A DNA stretch of 64,000 nt from Gnetum montanum. Lineage: Eukaryota; Streptophyta; Gnetopsida; Gnetales; Gnetaceae. Within the stretch, counting starts at the first letter, position 1, and each line of letters starts with the position of its first letter. Position numbers and translations under genes: made by a program. Positions 23,541 to 35,354 of the stretch are shown piece by piece. The stretch is from positions 157,238 through 221,237 of the forward strand of contig MNCI01016352.1 in NCBI GenBank assembly GCA_015680685.1, written 5' to 3'. The notes beneath the pieces were generated by a model, which saw only the letters and a list, made by a program, of their open reading frames with translations, made no database searches and was not told the DNA's origin.

Positions 23541-24690
23541 ATGGAAATGTTTCAGTTGTTGCTAGTTGACCAACTCTGTTCTTATGGGATCCTTAGGTTT
23601 GTGGATAAGAAAGGCCCTAGATGGGAAGGTTTTGAAGACAATGTAAGGTCCCTTCCACAATGTTTAAAACTTGGTCGATTGTGATACATGTGTGGGGTTC
23701 CAATACAACACTTTGCCTCCATGTCTGAATGTGACCTTTCAAATCCTAAGATCATGACATTTTTTGTTGTAGGCCTTGTAGATCTCATTTGAAGACAAGG
23801 CCACTAATCGATTCTCATCTAGCACACTTAAGTTGATCATTTGTTCACGTTGTGCTAGTGGTAGGTCAAGGCCTAAGTCACTGGCTATGGATAGTGTCCA
23901 AAGTTCTACCTAGATTGGAAGTTTTGGTAGCTTACCATACACTAACTCATAGGGAGAGTACCCTCTAGGGAATTTCCAGGTGGAGTGATAGGCCTAAAGG
24001 ACATTGTTGAGTTTGGTGCTCCAATCCCTCCTATATTTGCTAATGGTTCGAGTAAGGATCCTGGTGATCTCCCTATTGGTGACTTCGGCCTACCCGTTGG
24101 CTTGGGGGTGGTAAGGTGTGGTAAATTTATGGGTGACCCCCAAGTGTTGCATGAGTTTTCGAAAAGTGACACCTATGAAATGAGTGCCATTATTTGAGAT
24201 GAGTGCACATGGTAATCCAAACCTGTTGACGATTTGTTGTTGGAAAAATCGTGCAGCGGTGTTTGAAGAACAGTTGACGATGACTGCCACCTCTGCCCAC
24301 TTTGTGCAGTAGTCCACAACTATGATGATGTACGCCTTTTCGTTGGATGGGGGTGTGATGGGCCCCATGAAGTTGATGCACCAGATGTTGAAGGGCTCTA
24401 GTGGTTGGATCTACTGTTGAGCTTCCTCTAATTATGCAGTCATCCCACTATCTCTCTGGCATCGTTTGTAGGAGTGGATGAACCATTGTATGTCCCTGAA
24501 GATTGTGGGCCAATAATATCCTGTAAGAAGGATCTTAATGGCTATGCGGCATCCAGTATAGTGGCCCCCACAAGGGCCCTTATGAGCATCTTGGAGGACA
24601 TGCAGCGTATCATCCTCAGGGACACACCATCGAACTAGGCCATCTGTGCACACCTTGTAAAGGTGACCATTGATTTCTATGAAGCACTTG
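23541..24690 (-). pseudogene. Integrase of element B
   Basis: Minus strand. The zinc-binding domain (24432-24653) reads LVRWCVPEDDTLHVLQDAHKG, PCGGHYTG, GYYWPTIFRD and CQRDSG, the Athila pattern. The catalytic core (24090-24380) has MGPITPP, VDYCTKWAE, ISNNGTHF (Asp of DNG changed to Asn) and TPYHPQANG. Toward 23541 come YELVYGKLP-type and LWKGPYIVFKTF-type C-terminal motifs, then QQLKHFHEL at the very edge where element A interrupts. A stop splits core and zinc finger. Confidence 0.8.
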
Positions 24691-26310
24691 GCCTTATGGA
24701 GAAACTATTGTTTCTGTTGATGGTTCCACTCCTTTGGCAATTCTTGAGTGGTGAGGTAGGTGAGGATGTGGTTGAACTAAGGGAACTCCTTGGACACTAG
24801 TGGGTCGACTACAACCACGAAGAGGAGTTCATCTAGAAATTAGTCAAAGAGGGGCTCCTCCTCTTTTGTGTCATCCCATCATAACCGAGACAAATGGTTA
24901 GCAACCATGTTCTTGGTCCCCTTCTAGTCTACCATGGTGAGGTCAAATTCCTAAAGAATCACCAGCCACCGGATGATGCGGGGGCTCACTGTTGGTTTGT
25001 TCATCAGGAACCAGATAGCACTGTGGTCAGTATGCATGAACACCTTGTATCTGAGCACATAGTGTTGGAATTTTTCCAAGGTGAACACCACTACCATCAA
25101 CTCCTTTTTGGTGGTGGTGTAGTTCAGCTAAGCACCCACAATGCTATGGCTTGCATAATGGATATAGTATGGACATTTTTGATCATCACACTATGTAATC
25201 ACGGCTCCCAAGGCATAATTAGATACATCTATCATGATGTGGAAGGGCTTAGACCAATCAAGTGCCCATAGAATTGGGGTCTCTATGAGTTTCTATTTAA
25301 GCAATTGGAATGTAGATTCACATTCCTTGGTCCAGATGTACAGAGCATCTTTCTTTGTGAGTTCTATCAATGGCTTGGTGATCTTAAAGAAATTTTCAAT
25401 GAAGCATCAATAGTAACCATTGTGGCCAAGGAATGACTGCACATATTTTATAGTGCTTGGTTGTTGGGTGATTCCTTGAATGACCCTGATCTTTTCAAGA
25501 TTCATGCTAATCCTTGTCTGAGAGATACGATGCCCCAACACAATGCCTTCTTGGACCATTAAATGGCTTTTCTACCAATGAGCTATAGATTAGTGTCTAC
25601 ACACCTTTTTAGAATTTTCTCAAGGTGGTCCAAGGCTTGCTCAAACATGGCCTCATAAGTAGAGAAGTCATCCATGAAGACCTCTACCCCATTTCCAATT
25701 TGCTACTAGAAAATGCTGAGGACAAGGTGTTGGAAAGTGGCAGGCACATTACATAGGCCAAAAGGCATCTTCTTGTACGTGAAAGTCCCCCATGGACTTG
25801 TGAAAGTTTTTTTGGCCTGGTCCTCTGGTGCAATTTGGATTTGGTTATAGCCACTATAATCATCCAAAAATTTGTAATAACGGTTCCCTGCAATGGTGTC
25901 CAACACTTGGTCCACAAATGGGGGTGGAAAGTGAGCCTTAAAGGTAGCCATGTTGAGCAATCAAAAATCTATATAAACCCTCCATTTTCCACCCTTCTTT
26001 GGCACAATAACGAGTGGGTTGACCCATTTACTATCAGTGATGGAATAGATGAACCCCGCTTTGAGAAACTGCTTGATTTCATCTTTGACAACTTGCTTCA
26101 ATTTGGGGTTCAACCACCTTTGTGGTTTTTGTCGTGGCTTCATGGAGGGGTCAATATAGATCTGATGTTGGCAGACCCTAGGATCAACTTCGGTTAACTC
26201 AAGATATAACCATTCAAATGTAGCATCCCATTTTTTCACCACCTTCAGCAACTTTTTCTTTTGTTCCAAAGCAAGGGTGGCATTGATAATTACTAGCTTC
26301 CCATTTTGAA
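24691..26310 (-). pseudogene. Reverse transcriptase and RNase H of element B
   Basis: Minus strand, N-terminus at high coordinates. 25961-26269 gives HQIYIDPSMKPRQKPQRWLNP, IKQFLKAGFIYSITDSKWV and VIVPKKGGKWRVYIDF. 25706-25960 gives FLDDYSGYNQI and KKMPFGLCNVPATFQ. The catalytic EVFMDDFSTY is at about 25655-25690 after a frameshift or stop. RNase H traces run down to about 24880. FMDDF rather than YVDDI is the usual form in Athila-type elements and separates B from A. Confidence 0.8.
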
Positions 26311-27082
26311 AAAATGCATATTCTAAGTGGGTCGGTAAGGACTTGAGCTCTAGGGGCTCATGCTTGAAGCTCTTAGGGATTTGTAGCTTTCCCTAATCAT
26401 CATGGTCATCAACAGTGGAGACTTGTTAATGAACCTCTTCCATTTCATCCATGCTTTCTACATAAGCTCGTAAAAGCCCCTCAAATGGTTCCATGGACAA
26501 TGTGTTGCTAGCAAGATCAACTATTAGCCACTGGGTGCCCTCTTGATTGGTGATTGCTGCGTACAGGCATTTTTGAACTAGTGATTCTTCGGTACACCAA
26601 CTACATGCTTGAATAGATGTTCTCTTAGCAGACCATAACTGATGCACATAGTTGCACCCTAAGTCACTGTACGCGATGTATGGAATGTGCTTCTTCTCGA
26701 TCTTTCCAAAAGGATTTTCCTTTGAAATTTTGAGGAAAAGATCTCGAAGTCCTAGTCATGCATCCACTGTGCTCAGCCAGGCTCTTCCCATTATGATTGA
26801 AAAGTTCCCCTTGCAATTTTGAACACTGATGACAAGGAAATCATTAGGGTAGGACCACCCACAAATGGTGGTCACAATGTCCTCCACTAATTCTAAGGGA
26901 ACAATGATGGATTGGTCTGCCAGTTCGAGCCAAATGTTGCTCTTCTTTAATGGGGGTAGGTTCCAATTCTTGTACATGTCATGAGAGATCAAATTGACTC
27001 TTGACCTCGAATCCAGAAGGGCATTACATGGCTCATTTCCTATCACCTGAAGATAGATGAGGGGGCTTCCCAGATCAGTTGA
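26311..27082 (-). pseudogene. Protease and pro-pol linker of element B
   Basis: The retropepsin-like part (26756-27046) reads NALLDSRSRVNLISHDMY, so the expected D-[ST]-G is Asp-Ser-Arg, a likely disabling change of the glycine. It continues with WLELADQSIIVPLELVEDIV, SYPNDFLVISV and the C-terminal IIMGRAWLSTVDA. The linker down to 26311 links it to reverse transcriptase and has stops. Confidence 0.75.
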
Positions 27083-29605
27083 TTTCTAGGGAAGGTAACC
27101 TGCCTTTATCCAATCAGTTATGGCATGTGTGAGCATGATCATTTGTATGTTGGAGGATGCTTGGTTTGAAGGTTGCTCGAGTGGTGGAACGGTGGAGGTA
27201 GTTTGAAGTTTAGAGGCACTGGCCATAGGTGTATGTGAGGGTATGTTCAGATTATTGGGTTGAAAAAAAGGGTGTTTTTGTGGTTTGGGTTCTAGTCCAC
27301 TCAGTTGAGGTGCTGGTTGTAGGTTGATAGCCCTCATAGTGTTTCGTTGCTGTGGTTGTGGTGGTATCTCCCCCTACATAGGTGGAGCAAGTGGTAGTTG
27401 AGTGGGATGTTGTGGAGAAGGAGTGGTAGGATAAGGTGATGGAGGATAGTAGAGATGTGGGCTTTCCCCCTGGGTGATAGAGATTGTGGTCAAAAAATAT
27501 TCTTGGGGGTGGTAATACTTCTGAAATGTGGCGTGACTAGAAGAGTCCCGTGGAGAGATTAGTTGCTATCGGTAATGGTACTATTGCCTTGGAGGTGGCA
27601 TTCCCCATGCTTGTGGATGTTGCCACTATTGGAAGTATTCATACGGTTGCGGTGGCACTCCACTTGGATAATACCCTTACTATTGTTGGTGGAACTACCT
27701 GGGATTGCCTTGTGAGTAAGGAAACTTTTGGGGTGTTTGCCACTTCACCAAGTAAGGATTCAACATGTACACCCCAGACTCTTGGAGATGTGACATCATA
27801 GGACAACACCCCTTAGGATGTTCATATTGGCATATGTCACATTCATCATCCTCCTTTATGTCAGAGTCTGCAACCTATTCTGCTACAACCACTTTGCCCT
27901 TACCCTTATGTTGGACACATTCAGCTTCCTTCTTCCTATGCTGATCACGATCATTACCTTGTTCTCTAGACTCTTATGTAATTTTTAACACACTTTGGAA
28001 CTTTTCGTCCAAAGAGTCCCACATCTTATCAACCTTTGCTGATATTTCAGATGCAAACTTTTGTAAGGGCAAGGTTTTTTGGTTCACCGCTGCTTCTAGT
28101 GGTGATTCCTCCTCCTCTTCACAGAATCAGACCTCCCTCTTTCTGATGGAGGGATCCTAATTAAATTCCTCTGCACTCTCTTTCTTTCTGAGTTCCCCCT
28201 CTTCTTTGGCCACTTTCTTAATGAGGCACTGCAGTTGATGGGCCCTCATTTCTGATAATCCTCCTTGGGCGTACATGCCAAGGGTCTTTCTTGTTTCAAA
28301 GCGAAGCCCATCAATGATATGGCAAAGCTGTGCCTGGTGAGAGTAGCCATGACTAGGGCACTGGTGTAGCAGTGAATAGTACCTGCTCATGGCTGCATCC
28401 AAGGGTTCATGATTCCCTTGCTTCCAACCTTGGATTTGATGTCTTAGATTCGCCACTCTAGAGTACGTTTAATACTTGTCACTGAAAATCTCAAGCATTG
28501 TACTCCATCTTTGGATTGATTCCAGTTCCAAAGACCGGTACCAACTTTTTGCTTGCTTGATGAGTATGTGAGGGAATAGCTTAAGCTTCTACTAATCATT
28601 ATTAATATTCTGCAAAGTGCAAGCGTCATGGAATGCTTGCAAGTGGGTTTGTGGATCACAATTGTATCCCTGTTCAAATCTAGGGATGTTGTTCATGTTA
28701 ATGCATTTGATCCAGCTATCTTTCATGTGCTTGCTAGGTATCTAAACTACCTCAATGATATGGAGCATGCTCCAGGTAGCCAACAATGGCTCATCCGAGT
28801 CATAATCTTGTTGGGCACCATGATTTCTACGATGATTTTGGCTACCCCTCCTTTCATGATGGTGAGCCTCGCATGATTGGTAACGTGTTTCCCCACGTTG
28901 ATCCCTTTGGTCCTTATGACCACCATCTCCTTGCTCCTTTCTACCATGGTTATGATTAGAGTCTGAACTAGGTGATGGTAGAGGGGAGCAAGAGGATGGA
29001 GAAGAAGCAGAGGAGTCACCACTGCTTCGATGTTGTTCTCCCTCTTTGCTTTGATGATGGCCTCAATCATCCTGCCCATTTTTACTTGGACCATGACTTC
29101 GTCCACGTGATCCTCTATCTACTTGGGGATCTCGGTCATTTTGTGGCTTGTTCTAGACGATGGACTAGATGACTTGATGCCCTAGAGGAAGCTCGACCAA
29201 ATGGGAATCATGAAAGATAGGTTCCCCATCATCCTATAGCCCTTGCAAGAATAAGGGGTTACTAAATTTTTTTCCCTTCAGGTGTTCATATTGCTCTACC
29301 TACTACTGGTCTCATGCACGTTGGGCCTCAATGGGATGATAGTCCCAGTAGTCATGGTCCTCCATGATGTACTCCACCCCATGGTCCTGGATGCCAAGTC
29401 TGGCAAGATTATGGAATAGCATTCCAGGAGCTGATCAGTCAGGTGGTAGTATGATATTGTCCTCCATGTCCCGCCATCGCAAATGCTCATCCTGATGCAG
29501 GATGAATGTGAAGTCAAAGATATATTCATCGGGATGCTTGTATACCACCCAACATTCTTGTAGCACCAGTGGGTTGGATACATCTCACCTATGAGAAGAA
29601 GACAT
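27083..29605 (-). pseudogene. gag of element B
   Basis: The frame starts with Met-Ser-Ser-Ser at 29605 and meets a TGA (CGA-to-TGA type) six codons later. Coding goes on with HPDEYIFDFTFILHQDEHLRW, an Arg/Ser/His-rich stretch (about 28750-29110), then capsid motifs WIKCINMNNIPRFEQGYNCD, ILIKQAKSWYRSLE, and 28157-28456 with LDAAMSRYYSLLHQCPSHGY and HIIDGLRFETRKTLGMYAQGG. A zinc-knuckle-like CDICQYEHPKGCC is at about 27798-27845. A proline/glutamine-rich tail follows to 27086. Element C gag aligns with it throughout. Confidence 0.75.
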
Positions 29606-29751
29606 GTTGAATGTTAAATGATCCATTTACTCAATGTACCTTACTTTTTACTTTAATCCACCTAGCATGCATAAATATTAATATCCTGGGTCCGTTCCAA
29701 CAATGTGAATGATAATTTTGCTAAGGTCAAATGATGCATGTAAGACTAATA

Positions 29752-29771
29752 GTCCCCGACAATGGCACCAA
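29752..29771 (-). other. Primer-binding site of element B
   Basis: On the minus strand, directly after the LTR end CTCATCA, the sequence is TTGGTGCCATTGTCGGGGAC. From its second base it follows the tRNA-Asp-complementary PBS common in Athila-type elements, with a few C-to-T and G-to-A changes. Confidence 0.75.
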
Positions 29772-30708
29772 TGATGAGCGGCTAGGTACCCCTACACCCA
29801 AACATGCCAATCACGGGTGTTCACACGCGACTCAGTCAAATTTCATAGACTGTAAGCACTTAACATACACCAAACCCTTAACTAGCAAAACCCTTTATTA
29901 GAATGGTCATTGTCTTCTCAACATCACTTGTGATGTTCTAATGCCAATGGTTAAGTGAGATTGAGGCAACTAATTTTTATGGCTTTTTACTTTATCTTTT
30001 GGTGTCTAATTAAGGTATGGAAAGTAAGGAATGCAATATTATATAATCTATAATTATCCTAATCTATGTCTTAACTATTCCTAGCATAAGTATCTGATCC
30101 CCTTTTCCATGCACATCCTAAGCATCCCCTTAACCACTACTGGGCTACCAGACGTTAAGCATCGCTAGGTTGCCAAGTGTTGGGTTTCACATTCGAGATG
30201 GTCGTACTTTTGGCTTCTACGAACTATGAAGGAGTGAGAGCGATTATACTAATAATAACATAAACTTAAATGAATAATTAAAGCATATAAATATTAAACT
30301 ATAAATGCATAGAAATGGCTAAGTCCAATTGCTGCAAGGAATGCTTGAAAAGCTTGTCTTTATTATCATTCACACTAATGGGCTTAGCTACATTAGCGCT
30401 TGAATAAAGAGCTAGACACCTTTCTTACACCTATTATGGGAACTTGGAAAAAAATTCTAACTCTTGTGGAAACAAACTGCAAGAGCTTCACTACAATTGA
30501 CAAAAAGGTGCCTAAGAGAGGCAGGAGCCCTCTTACGTATAGGTCGAAAAAGGTGTCGTGTAAACGGGGCCACGTCGATGCATGGAAGGATGCATCGATG
30601 AGGTCACGTATACAAGGCTGCGTATACTGGGCCGCATCAATGTGGCCACGTATATGGGACCCCATATACGTGGCCTAGTAAATGCAGTGCCCATCAAACA
30701 CTTCATCA
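29772..30708 (-). repeat. 5' LTR of element B
   Basis: On the plus strand it begins TGATGAGCGG and ends CTTCATCA, so the LTR itself starts TGATGA and ends CTCATCA. U3 (30606-30675) has the GTATAC/GTATATG/GCGGCC palindrome cluster. The TATA position is degenerate (CCTATACGTAA on the minus strand, 30533-30543). A conserved AATAAAGA poly(A)-type signal lies near 30355-30365 on the minus strand. Confidence 0.8.
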
Positions 30709-32322
30709 GATGACTAATGACTAAGACATGGTTTCTTTTTCATGGAACAGACAATGAGTCCATGTCATCCACCTATTCACAGACTCTATGGTCTTCATTA
30801 ATAAAACTTTAACGAACCTATGACCTTGGTAGTTCCAAACTTGGGAAAGATTCAAAGGTTTGAAAAGGGTGTGACTTCAAAGGGATTCAATGCTCTCTAT
30901 ACCTTTCTACTTGAGTGCAATTATGCTTTCATGGATCTCTTACTATTCTGTGTCGAACAATAACAAGAAGTTAATAAGTCTTTACATGGTGTGGTTCCAA
31001 TCAAAAAATCCATAAAAACATAAAATTCAAAAAAAAAACATGATGGGAATTTAAAGCACACCCCTTAGACAAAATAATAGGCTACAAGCACTAGTTATGG
31101 GACTAGAAAGACATGTTACCCATGCCTTAAGGTGCCTTCTAACTAAGGCCCTTTCTCACTTCCTACTTCTTTTTTCTTTTCTTCTCAAATAAGAAACAAT
31201 GATTGATCTATGGAAGCATTCTTGTGTCTCAAGGAGGTGGTCTGGCCTTAGAATGATGATCTAAAGTCATTGAAAGTGGTTGATTTTAATCTAGACTAAG
31301 GATGGACTTTATTAGGAAATTTAACCATAAAATCCACATGGGACTTCATGCGACCACGATTAGGAACTCCATTCCATCTTCTCTCTTATTAATCCATGCT
31401 TTCCATAATTCACTTCATTACTAGTTTCCATGTCTTGTTTGATGTCTTAGTTTGACGTGTTGCAATTCTTGGGTAGATTCTTTTGGATTTGATCCTTAAC
31501 TTTTCATAATCATTAATCAACTATGGGGCCCACAGACTCCTTATTTTAAAGATATGCAAGGGTATAAAGGGCATAAGCTTACTATGGGAAGGATCCACTT
31601 GCATGTCTTTTGGTTGGATTTGTTAAGTTTATTATTCCTAGGCATTTTCGTAATCAAATCTTTCGTGTGCCCCATCGTGCATCCAAATGTGTGCTTCTTA
31701 AGGTATTTTTCTCTAAAATTTCATTCTCTAAGTCAATTTCTCCAATTTTGTGAATTCATAAGTCCTCTTCTAGCATTTTATCATGTTCACAACTTTTCTA
31801 GCTCTCCGTAGACTCCAATTTCATGCAAAAACTCCTTGTGTTTTTCAAGATATTCAATGTGAAAAATTTTCCACTACAACTCCATTGGCAGGACCCCATA
31901 TACACATCCCACATGTCGATGTAACCCCATTGATGCAAGGCAAAAATGCCTAACCTTCCAAGATCCATAGCTTCATAACCATTTTTCCGATTCACTTCAT
32001 TCTTCAACCCTATAGCTACCAGAGGTAAGCTCTTTGTTATGGAGGCCACAAACCTTAAGTTTTTAATAGAAAATTTTTTGGAATTTTTTTAACTCCCACA
32101 AAGGTTTAACTAAGAAACCAACATGAATACATCAAATTACAAAAGTTAAACGCTTCAAACAAGCTCTAGTAACATTCTAAGTTTAAAATCATCAAAATAA
32201 TAATAAAATAATCAATCTACCATGGTCCAAACTTAGCCTAAGTATAACTGTCCAAAAAGAAACGTACTAAAATTGTATAATTTACACATTGAATGTTAAT
32301 CCTTGGTTATGTTTTGACCATA
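30709..32322 (+). other. Spacer and putative internal promoter of element D
   Basis: No gene seen. Near 31891-31940 is a motif cluster (catatacacatcc, tgtcgatg, cattgatgca) in the same CATTGATG/GTCGATG style as D's LTR U3 (35375-35465). It lies where B and C have their internal promoter, but no good TATA box remains. The segment ends tttgaccatag, which matches the splice acceptor before the extra ORF start in B and C. Confidence 0.45.
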
Positions 32323-35126
32323 GATGACACCTAAAAGAAAGCATGCATAGGAAGGAGAATTGTTCCAACCAAGGGACAAATGACCAACACTAAGAAGGAG
32401 CTAAGAACAACCCCATGAGCAAGTAGAGACCCATACTATTAGACCTCTTTAGGAGGGGCCTGAAGTGGAATCTATCCAATAGATTCTTGAAGAAGCCATC
32501 ACAACAAAACAATCTCATCGAGATGAGGCACCTTAGCCTAGATTAAACCTTGAGGTTACCCTAACGAAGGCCTACCTCAAGAAAATCCTAAATAAGGAGG
32601 TCTAGAAATCTATGCTCCAAGAGTTAAACTTTGGACATTGCTTGGAGTTTGTACTACTAGAAGTCAAAACCAAACTACAGAACTCTCCCATGTGGCCCAT
32701 AATCACTTCCAACGAGGAGTAATACATGGGAGAAACATACTTGTTCTAAAATAATCAACAGGCTAGTTCAATGGTCAAGATCAAGAACATTTTAGTGTCC
32801 TACTCAATAAAAGCCATTACAGAGGCCCTTGGATTACCAAAAATTAGGGTAAGTTTAGTTAAAATCCCAATGCAAACAAATCCTAGCATCGAGAAAGAAT
32901 GGACGCAACAGTGTTACAGAGTCGATCGTGAGGATTTTGGTGTACTAACCATGATGGAACATGCATATTTCAAGATTGCAGCCTTTCACCTCAATCCAAT
33001 GATGAGTCCAAGCAAGATCATAGCTTTCTTTTCTTGTGCATATGCCACTCTAAGCGGTAGATTCCCTATCAACCTTCCACAGCTAATCTTTCTTGAGATA
33101 GATAAGCAGTTTAAGGAAAATGAACATGGAAGGAAGGTACTTCCATTCCCATGCCTCATCCAAAAATTATGCAAGAAATGAGGCATAACATGCTATACAA
33201 ATGACACTGTTCGATGTGCTTTGTCTACTTCCTAGGTAAAGATGATGAAGGACAAAGCACCTACCAAAGTCATCCAAGAAGAGAAGTAGTAACCACCACC
33301 TCCATCACCTACTCACAAAATAATGTTGGAGTCATGCACTGCTCTTGAGTGCATGCACAAGACTTGAGAGTAGCTCTTGCATGAGCAAGATTGGTAAGCA
33401 AGAATGAGTGATGGTGACCCATCCATGTATTGCCCAGTGATGAGCCATCTCAATAAAGTGGCTCAAACCATAAGTCAAAAGAAGCGAGGTGGGCTAATTT
33501 TCTCAACCTAAAGAATGTAGCTACCTATAAGATCAAATCCTAGTGTCCAAGAGCTAATGGTAGCTCTCTCTTAACAATAGCAATTCCCAAAAATCTTTAA
33601 GAACACCACTACTTTCTTGGTGCATCTGGAGGAGGGCATGGGGGTAATTGTCTAGTGATGCAGCATCGTGGGTAGGAGATGACAGTAGAGGTCATTACTG
33701 ATAGAATTTCCAAAGCATTGAATGTAGCTATGGTGTTTGTACTAGACATTTCTGCACTCAGATATGTGTAGATGTTCACATGAATCCTTAGCAGCAGATT
33801 GAGTGTAGCCCATCACGAAGAGTTGCTGGATCAATTGGTGGGAACTGGGTAACCAAGCCTAAAACCCAGTTAGAGCTATTAGGAGTGAGGGTAAAATGAA
33901 TCATATTATAGGGACAACTTAAAATAGCTCAAGCTGAAAATCAATGCTTGGTAGTGAAGGTTGCTGAATTAAGAGCCCATCTCATTAATCCTACATTTCT
34001 CAATCCCATGTTGACATGAGATGAAGGCTTCAAGTAGCTTGAAGATAAGCTCAAAAAGGTTGAGAACACGAAGGAGACTACTACTATCTTTGATCAATTC
34101 ATGACCAATGCTAAAACATACACCATTCAAAAGGACTTGGTCTAGATGGTTTAGGAGAATGCAATTCTGACCATAGAAAATCATCACCTATAGAATGTTG
34201 ATGTGAAAAAGCAACAGATGCAAGATTTTATCCATCAATTGCAAGAGTAACTAGTCAAAGTAAATAATAAATTAAGGATATTGGTAGCTAAAAACATAAA
34301 TCTCTCTATGGAGGAGGTTTGTGCTCTTCACCAAAAATCTATGATCAAAATAAATGCCTAGAAAAATGAGGCTCTCAAAATTGATATATTTAAGAACCAT
34401 TACAGAGATCAGGCTGGTCTACAGAAAGAAATCAATGAAAAGCATATCCAAATGGTGAAGGTAAAAGTTAATGAGGCCCTCCAATAGCACAAGAAAGGAG
34501 GTGATGTTTGGCAACCTATATAACAAAGTAGAGATCTACATAAAAGAGCTGCAAATCGAGGAGAGGACAGAGTACATGGAGCTTGCCAATCTCAATTATG
34601 AAAATCTGGTGATGATGACTACTAATAGGTCATGGTCAGAACTAGAAAAACAAGTGGCCAACTCATACTTGCTGCATGAGGTAGAGTTCAAGCATCACAA
34701 AGGCACCATAAATAAGCTTGAGATTGCTAATGAAAAACTCAAGGTTTTCAAAATGAAGTTCATAGATCAACGATCAACTACTAAGAACCTAGCCAAGAAA
34801 ATGAATGACTAATAGGAGCATGCAATGCACTCAGAGCATTCAATATTGAACATAAATAGTTTTTCACCTGGTTGGCGAATGTTAAGGAGTTATTTCCTAC
34901 AATGCCTTGTCCATGGAGTATTCCCATTCCAACCCACAATGGTGAAGTTGCATGGACTGTCAATGATCCCCAAAGTAAGGAGGATAAGATTAAGGTGTTT
35001 TTGAACACCTTTTTTCTTCCACTAGAAGTTGCAACTGTAGTAGGACAACCACAACCACCACATGTTCTTGAAGTAATAGAAGGTCCTTCGAAGCCTTCAA
35101 AGCCTTCACCACATGGGATCATTTGA
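32323..35126 (+). pseudogene. Extra 3' ORF of element D
   Basis: Begins Met-Thr-Pro-Lys-Arg-Lys at 32323 after a cryptic acceptor. The plant transposon-protein-like domain is at 32771-33181: LGLPKIRVSLVKIP, EWTQQCYRVDREDFG, HLNPMMSPSKIIAFF, ATLSGRFPINLPQ and LPFPCLIQKLC. Coiled coil follows (34320-34812), then the C-terminal motif KELFPTMPCPWSIP, GEVAWTVNDPQSKEDK near 34880-34990, ending PSKPSPHGII at 35126. Many TAG/TGA stops interrupt it. It aligns with B throughout and, more weakly, with C. Confidence 0.7.
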
Positions 35127-35354
35127 TCTTCTCCAACGTCTTTGCACCATCTAAGGAATTGTGTTTTTTGGTTTTGTCATGGTGTTCAATTTTTTTCTCT
35201 TGAACACCACAATTTTGTAATCATTGTAAAACTATACACTTAGGCACTTAGTTTTTGTTGTGTTGTTTGTGTGTCTATTTTGTATGTCGATAATCCCATA
35301 CATTTCCAAATTTTGTAAAGAACTTAAGATGAGTTTTCATTCAGTTGTGGGGGT
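35127..35354 (+). other. 3' UTR and polypurine tract of element D
   Basis: T-rich stretch ending in AGTTGTGGGGGTA (35342-35354) right before the LTR start TGATGAAGC. The same tract precedes the 3' LTR of element C. Confidence 0.7.

Larger units (their letters stand above)
1..30708 (-). mobile_element. Element B: Athila-like Ty3/gypsy LTR retrotransposon, 3' end beyond window, split by element A
   Basis: Reading leftward on the minus strand the order is 5' LTR (29772-30708), PBS, gag, protease, reverse transcriptase, RNase H, integrase, then after the interruption at 4848-23540 the last codons of pol, a spacer, an internal promoter and an extra ORF that runs off position 1. The 3' LTR is outside the window. 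Athila affinity rests on the FMDDF reverse transcriptase motif, the CGGH-type integrase zinc finger, the PBS resembling the 3' end of tRNA-Asp, and an extra ORF after pol. All coding parts contain stops or frameshifts, many TAG or TGA as expected from C-to-T decay, so the copy is dead. Confidence 0.85.

Noticed and set aside
24894-25271. Plus-strand frame of 125 codons in element B
   Set aside because: Antisense to pol RNase H of B, no known domain; Athila pol antisense frames of this kind arise by chance.
27550-27801. Plus-strand frame of 83 codons opposite gag of B
   Set aside because: Opposes the proline/tyrosine-rich gag tail; composition explains openness.
30120-30200. Possible 5S rRNA-like segment in the LTR of B (gttaagcatcgctaggttgcc)
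   Set aside because: Only a short word resembles 5S rRNA box sequence; the same LTR region in the other copies shows it to be part of repeated ggtaacccagtag words, not an RNA gene.
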